Positions 33,979 to 35,688 of a DNA stretch of 35,688 nt are shown piece after piece. Position 1 is the first letter of the stretch, and every line of letters begins with the position of its first letter. The stretch is from Flavobacteriales bacterium UBA1958 (GTDB taxonomy: Bacteria > Bacteroidota > Bacteroidia > Flavobacteriales_D > Sanyastnellaceae), in the NCBI GenBank assembly GCA_002336675.1, contig DDEI01000007.1:17212-52899 (forward strand). The letters run 5' to 3'. A program made the position numbers and the translations under genes. A model generated the notes under the pieces. That model did no database searches. It worked only from the letters and a program-made list of their open reading frames with translations, and was not told where the DNA came from.

Positions 33979-34866
33979 CTAATTTAAGCGGAGTTCTTTT
34001 CTTAATTCTGAATCTTTCACGGAATTTTTATTCCAGTAATCAGATTGAATGGTATTGAGTACTGAAGCTTCTGTGGTAAGCATAGGAGAGTCTGCTGCCC
34101 ATCCATCTGGGTAGGATTCTGTCCATCCTAAGATTTTATACGGAAACTCATTTTCGAAGGTGATGGATACTTTTCTCTTTAAACCCACATAATTCATTTC
34201 ATATGTGCTCGTAGTTTTATCTTCTGTAATTTTGGCGTCACAGAAATAGGCTTGCGTTTCTTTGTGCTTTAACCTCAGGTAGAAAAAACTAGGAATCACT
34301 TTAAGTTTACCTGTGGGAAGATCTTCAGGTTTGATTCTAATTTTGGTCCACATGTCATCTTCTAGTAGATTTTTTTTCAAATTAATTAAACTTGACTCTC
34401 CCTCAAAGTAAGAGTGTATAGCTATTTCGAACTTTTCTTTATTCTGCAGTTCCATATAGGTATGTCCGCACCATTCCTGACTAGAAGATGTTATTTTTAA
34501 AGAATGCTCTCCGTTTTCTATAGGCAGAAAACTGCTGGTCATTATGGAGTAAGGGTAAATCCCGGTGGTGAATTTTTTAGTGTGGTTTAGCTTTAATACT
34601 TGTACATCACTCTCTGAACTGTAATCAGACTTTACTAGTTTCGAGGGGCTAAAAGGCTCAGTCACATAAACCAATACAGATTGTCCTTCATGAATTTCTC
34701 CATATCTAGCTTGTTTCAATTCATAGCTAGATATTTCTGCTTTTCCACCAAACCAATAAGATTTCACAGTTTTTATGGGAAGTTCTTTAGTGTCAATTTC
34801 TGGCGTGGCTGGTTTAGAGGCGCATGTAAGAAGTAAAAGTGAACTGAGAGCTAATCTTAAAATCAT
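33979..34866 (-). CDS. Conserved Bacteroidota lipoprotein (often mislabelled septum formation inhibitor Maf)
   Basis: 295-aa lipoprotein with lipobox LLTC (Cys15). Homologues I recall in flavobacteria share WFGGKAEISSYELKQARYGE, LNHTKKFTTGIYPYSIMTSS, SSQEWCGHTYMELQNK and IRIKPEDLPTGKLKVIPSF. Databases sometimes call them septum formation inhibitor Maf, but the sequence has none of the Maf nucleotide-pyrophosphatase motifs and is exported, so that name looks wrong. No known enzyme motif is visible. It lies between a lipoprotein pyrophosphatase (82 bp upstream) and the RluE-like gene (17 bp downstream). The function is unknown. Confidence 0.85.
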   Translation of the reverse strand: MILRLALSSLLLLTCASKPATPEIDTKELPIKTVKSYWFGGKAEISSYELKQARYGEIHEGQSVLVYVTEPFSPSKLVKSDYSSESDVQVLKLNHTKKFTTGIYPYSIMTSSFLPIENGEHSLKITSSSQEWCGHTYMELQNKEKFEIAIHSYFEGESSLINLKKNLLEDDMWTKIRIKPEDLPTGKLKVIPSFFYLRLKHKETQAYFCDAKITEDKTTSTYEMNYVGLKRKVSITFENEFPYKILGWTESYPDGWAADSPMLTTEASVLNTIQSDYWNKNSVKDSELRKELRLN

Positions 34867-34886
34867 TTGTTTAAATTTTAGAATAC

Positions 34887-34894
34887 CGAAGGTA
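34887..34894 (-). promoter_or_regulatory. Possible -7 box of the conserved lipoprotein gene
   Basis: TACCTTCG, one mismatch to TAnnTTTG, 20 nt before the ATG. No -33 is evident. Confidence 0.3.
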
Positions 34895-34948
34895 AAACTT
34901 GGTATAAAAAAGTAGTCACAATAAATGATAACAGCACGTAATTTAAAA

Positions 34949-35557
34949 TTACTCGCTTGGAATCTGAGCTAGCTCTAAGATCTGCAATGCGGGTTCTCTT
35001 TCTATAAATCCCTGAGATTCTATTTTACCAATACCTTTATAATTAGAGAGCCAAGTTTCTATAATCACACTTACTCCCGGAAAATCAGTGTTTAATTGGT
35101 TTATTGAATTTACTTCCCAAAAAGGTGTTTCTAGTGATACGGCTAATAGTTTATCATCCTGTTCGCCTCTGTCTAACAGCTTTAGAGCGCCTATAATTTT
35201 AATATTTAGCTTAACTTCTCTTTTTACAGCCGCTCCCAGCACAAACACATCTAGCGGGTCTCCATCTCCACCATCTTCTTTAGCAAGCAACGTGTTGGGA
35301 ATATAACCATAGTTGGCAGGGTAGGCCAAGTATTGAACCACACGAGGGGTGTCATCTTTATGTTCGTGTTCTATTTCATTGGATTTTTTATTCAATTCGA
35401 ATTTATCCAATGTTCCAGCAGGGATTTCTATAATGGCTTTAGCGTCTATGTCTAGAGTTGGTGAAGGTCTCCGTTCAAGCCCCTCCTCAGTTATGATTAT
35501 ATCGCATGAAGCTAATAAGAGTGCTGATAAAAGGAAAAAAGGAAGTAGAACTTTCAT
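34949..35557 (-). CDS. ppa: Family I inorganic pyrophosphatase with lipoprotein signal
   Basis: Hydrolyses pyrophosphate to phosphate with Mg2+. The 202-aa protein keeps the family I active site: IEIPAG, KFEL, YPANYGYIP, the metal triad DGDPLD, LLDRGEQDDKLLAV (two Asp and a Lys) and YKG. Unlike the usual cytoplasmic enzyme of about 175 aa, it starts with a clear lipoprotein signal (MKVLLPFFLLSALLLASC, Cys18). The mature enzyme should be membrane-anchored outside the cytoplasm. After the Cys comes DIIITEE, so by E. coli rules Asp at +2 would keep it in the inner membrane; Bacteroidota sorting differs. A second, cytoplasmic pyrophosphatase is expected elsewhere. A TAATTTCG box lies 20 nt upstream. 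Confidence 0.93.
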   Translation of the reverse strand: MKVLLPFFLLSALLLASCDIIITEEGLERRPSPTLDIDAKAIIEIPAGTLDKFELNKKSNEIEHEHKDDTPRVVQYLAYPANYGYIPNTLLAKEDGGDGDPLDVFVLGAAVKREVKLNIKIIGALKLLDRGEQDDKLLAVSLETPFWEVNSINQLNTDFPGVSVIIETWLSNYKGIGKIESQGFIEREPALQILELAQIPSE

Positions 35558-35577
35558 AACAGAAGAATTTATCTCAG

Positions 35578-35585
35578 CGAAATTA
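35578..35585 (-). promoter_or_regulatory. Possible -7 box of the pyrophosphatase gene
   Basis: TAATTTCG (one mismatch to TAnnTTTG) ends 20 nt before the ATG. The same octamer at 19 nt precedes the E2 gene. Confidence 0.35.
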
Positions 35586-35688
35586 TCAAATAAACGGTTA
35601 GGAGGTTTTAAGGAATTATGGTGATTTTAGTTCCTTTGAGATTTCGATTTCGAGTTAGTTTACATCAATATTGGCTAGAGATACATAA

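Noticed and set aside
1..35688. Search for CRISPR arrays, tRNAs, insertion sequences, phage or defence genes
   Set aside because: By eye I saw no spaced direct repeats, no cloverleaf with a T-loop GGTTCGA core, no transposase, integrase or known defence domain. A tRNAscan or IS search could still find something I missed.

Overview
The window reads as a chromosomal segment of a marine-type Bacteroidota (Flavobacteriia-like) bacterium. The evidence is AT-rich DNA, a TonB receptor with an N-terminal carboxypeptidase-regulatory-like domain, a protein with a type IX secretion (T9SS) C-terminal sorting domain, DUF4294, a GH92 lipoprotein, few Shine-Dalgarno sites, and promoter boxes of the Bacteroidota form TAnnTTTG. 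I assign no species. I see no tRNA, rRNA operon, CRISPR, phage or insertion sequence. This is mostly core genome.

Layout. 0-4 kb: a DbpA-like DEAD-box helicase and a TonB-dependent receptor, both on minus. The receptor promoter is overlapped by a perfect 22-bp palindrome of DtxR/MntR type. 3.9-6.4 kb: an FtsE-like ATPase and a glycosyltransferase almost touch on plus, converging on a DEDDh exonuclease. 6.6-9.7 kb: a TPR/PD40 envelope protein without an OmpA tail, then a lipoylated 2-oxo acid dehydrogenase E2. 9.8-12.3 kb: recR followed by a large composite glycosyltransferase whose C-terminus looks like a sugar-phosphate transferase that lost its catalytic core. 12.4-19.8 kb (plus): a sodium:solute symporter, a T9SS-exported thioredoxin-fold protein ending at a strong terminator, then an aminotransferase, heptose-7-phosphate kinase, TrkH and UbiE/MenG run. 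19.9-24.7 kb (minus): truA, an alpha/beta hydrolase and a GH92 mannosidase lipoprotein. 24.9-26.8 kb (plus): a small unknown gene and a DacB-type penicillin-binding protein. 26.8-29.8 kb (minus): DUF4294, biotin carboxylase and an SDR oxidoreductase. 29.9-30.1 kb: a stretch without protein genes that holds the SRP RNA gene on minus with its own promoter and T-run. 30.1-33.4 kb (plus): a DPM-type glycosyltransferase and a patatin/beta-barrel protein. 33.4-35.6 kb (minus): an RluE-like pseudouridine synthase, a conserved lipoprotein and an inorganic pyrophosphatase that carries a lipoprotein signal.

Themes are envelope building and upkeep (three glycosyltransferases, heptose kinase, DacB, patatin-barrel, PD40 protein), RNA maturation (helicase, TruA, RluE-like, SRP RNA) and central metabolism (E2, biotin carboxylase, menaquinone methylation). 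I did not find an obviously new multi-gene system. The best leads are the core-deleted transferase fusion, the lipoprotein pyrophosphatase, the metal-type operator, the short remnant at 6.5 kb, and promoter boxes that predict nearly leaderless mRNAs.
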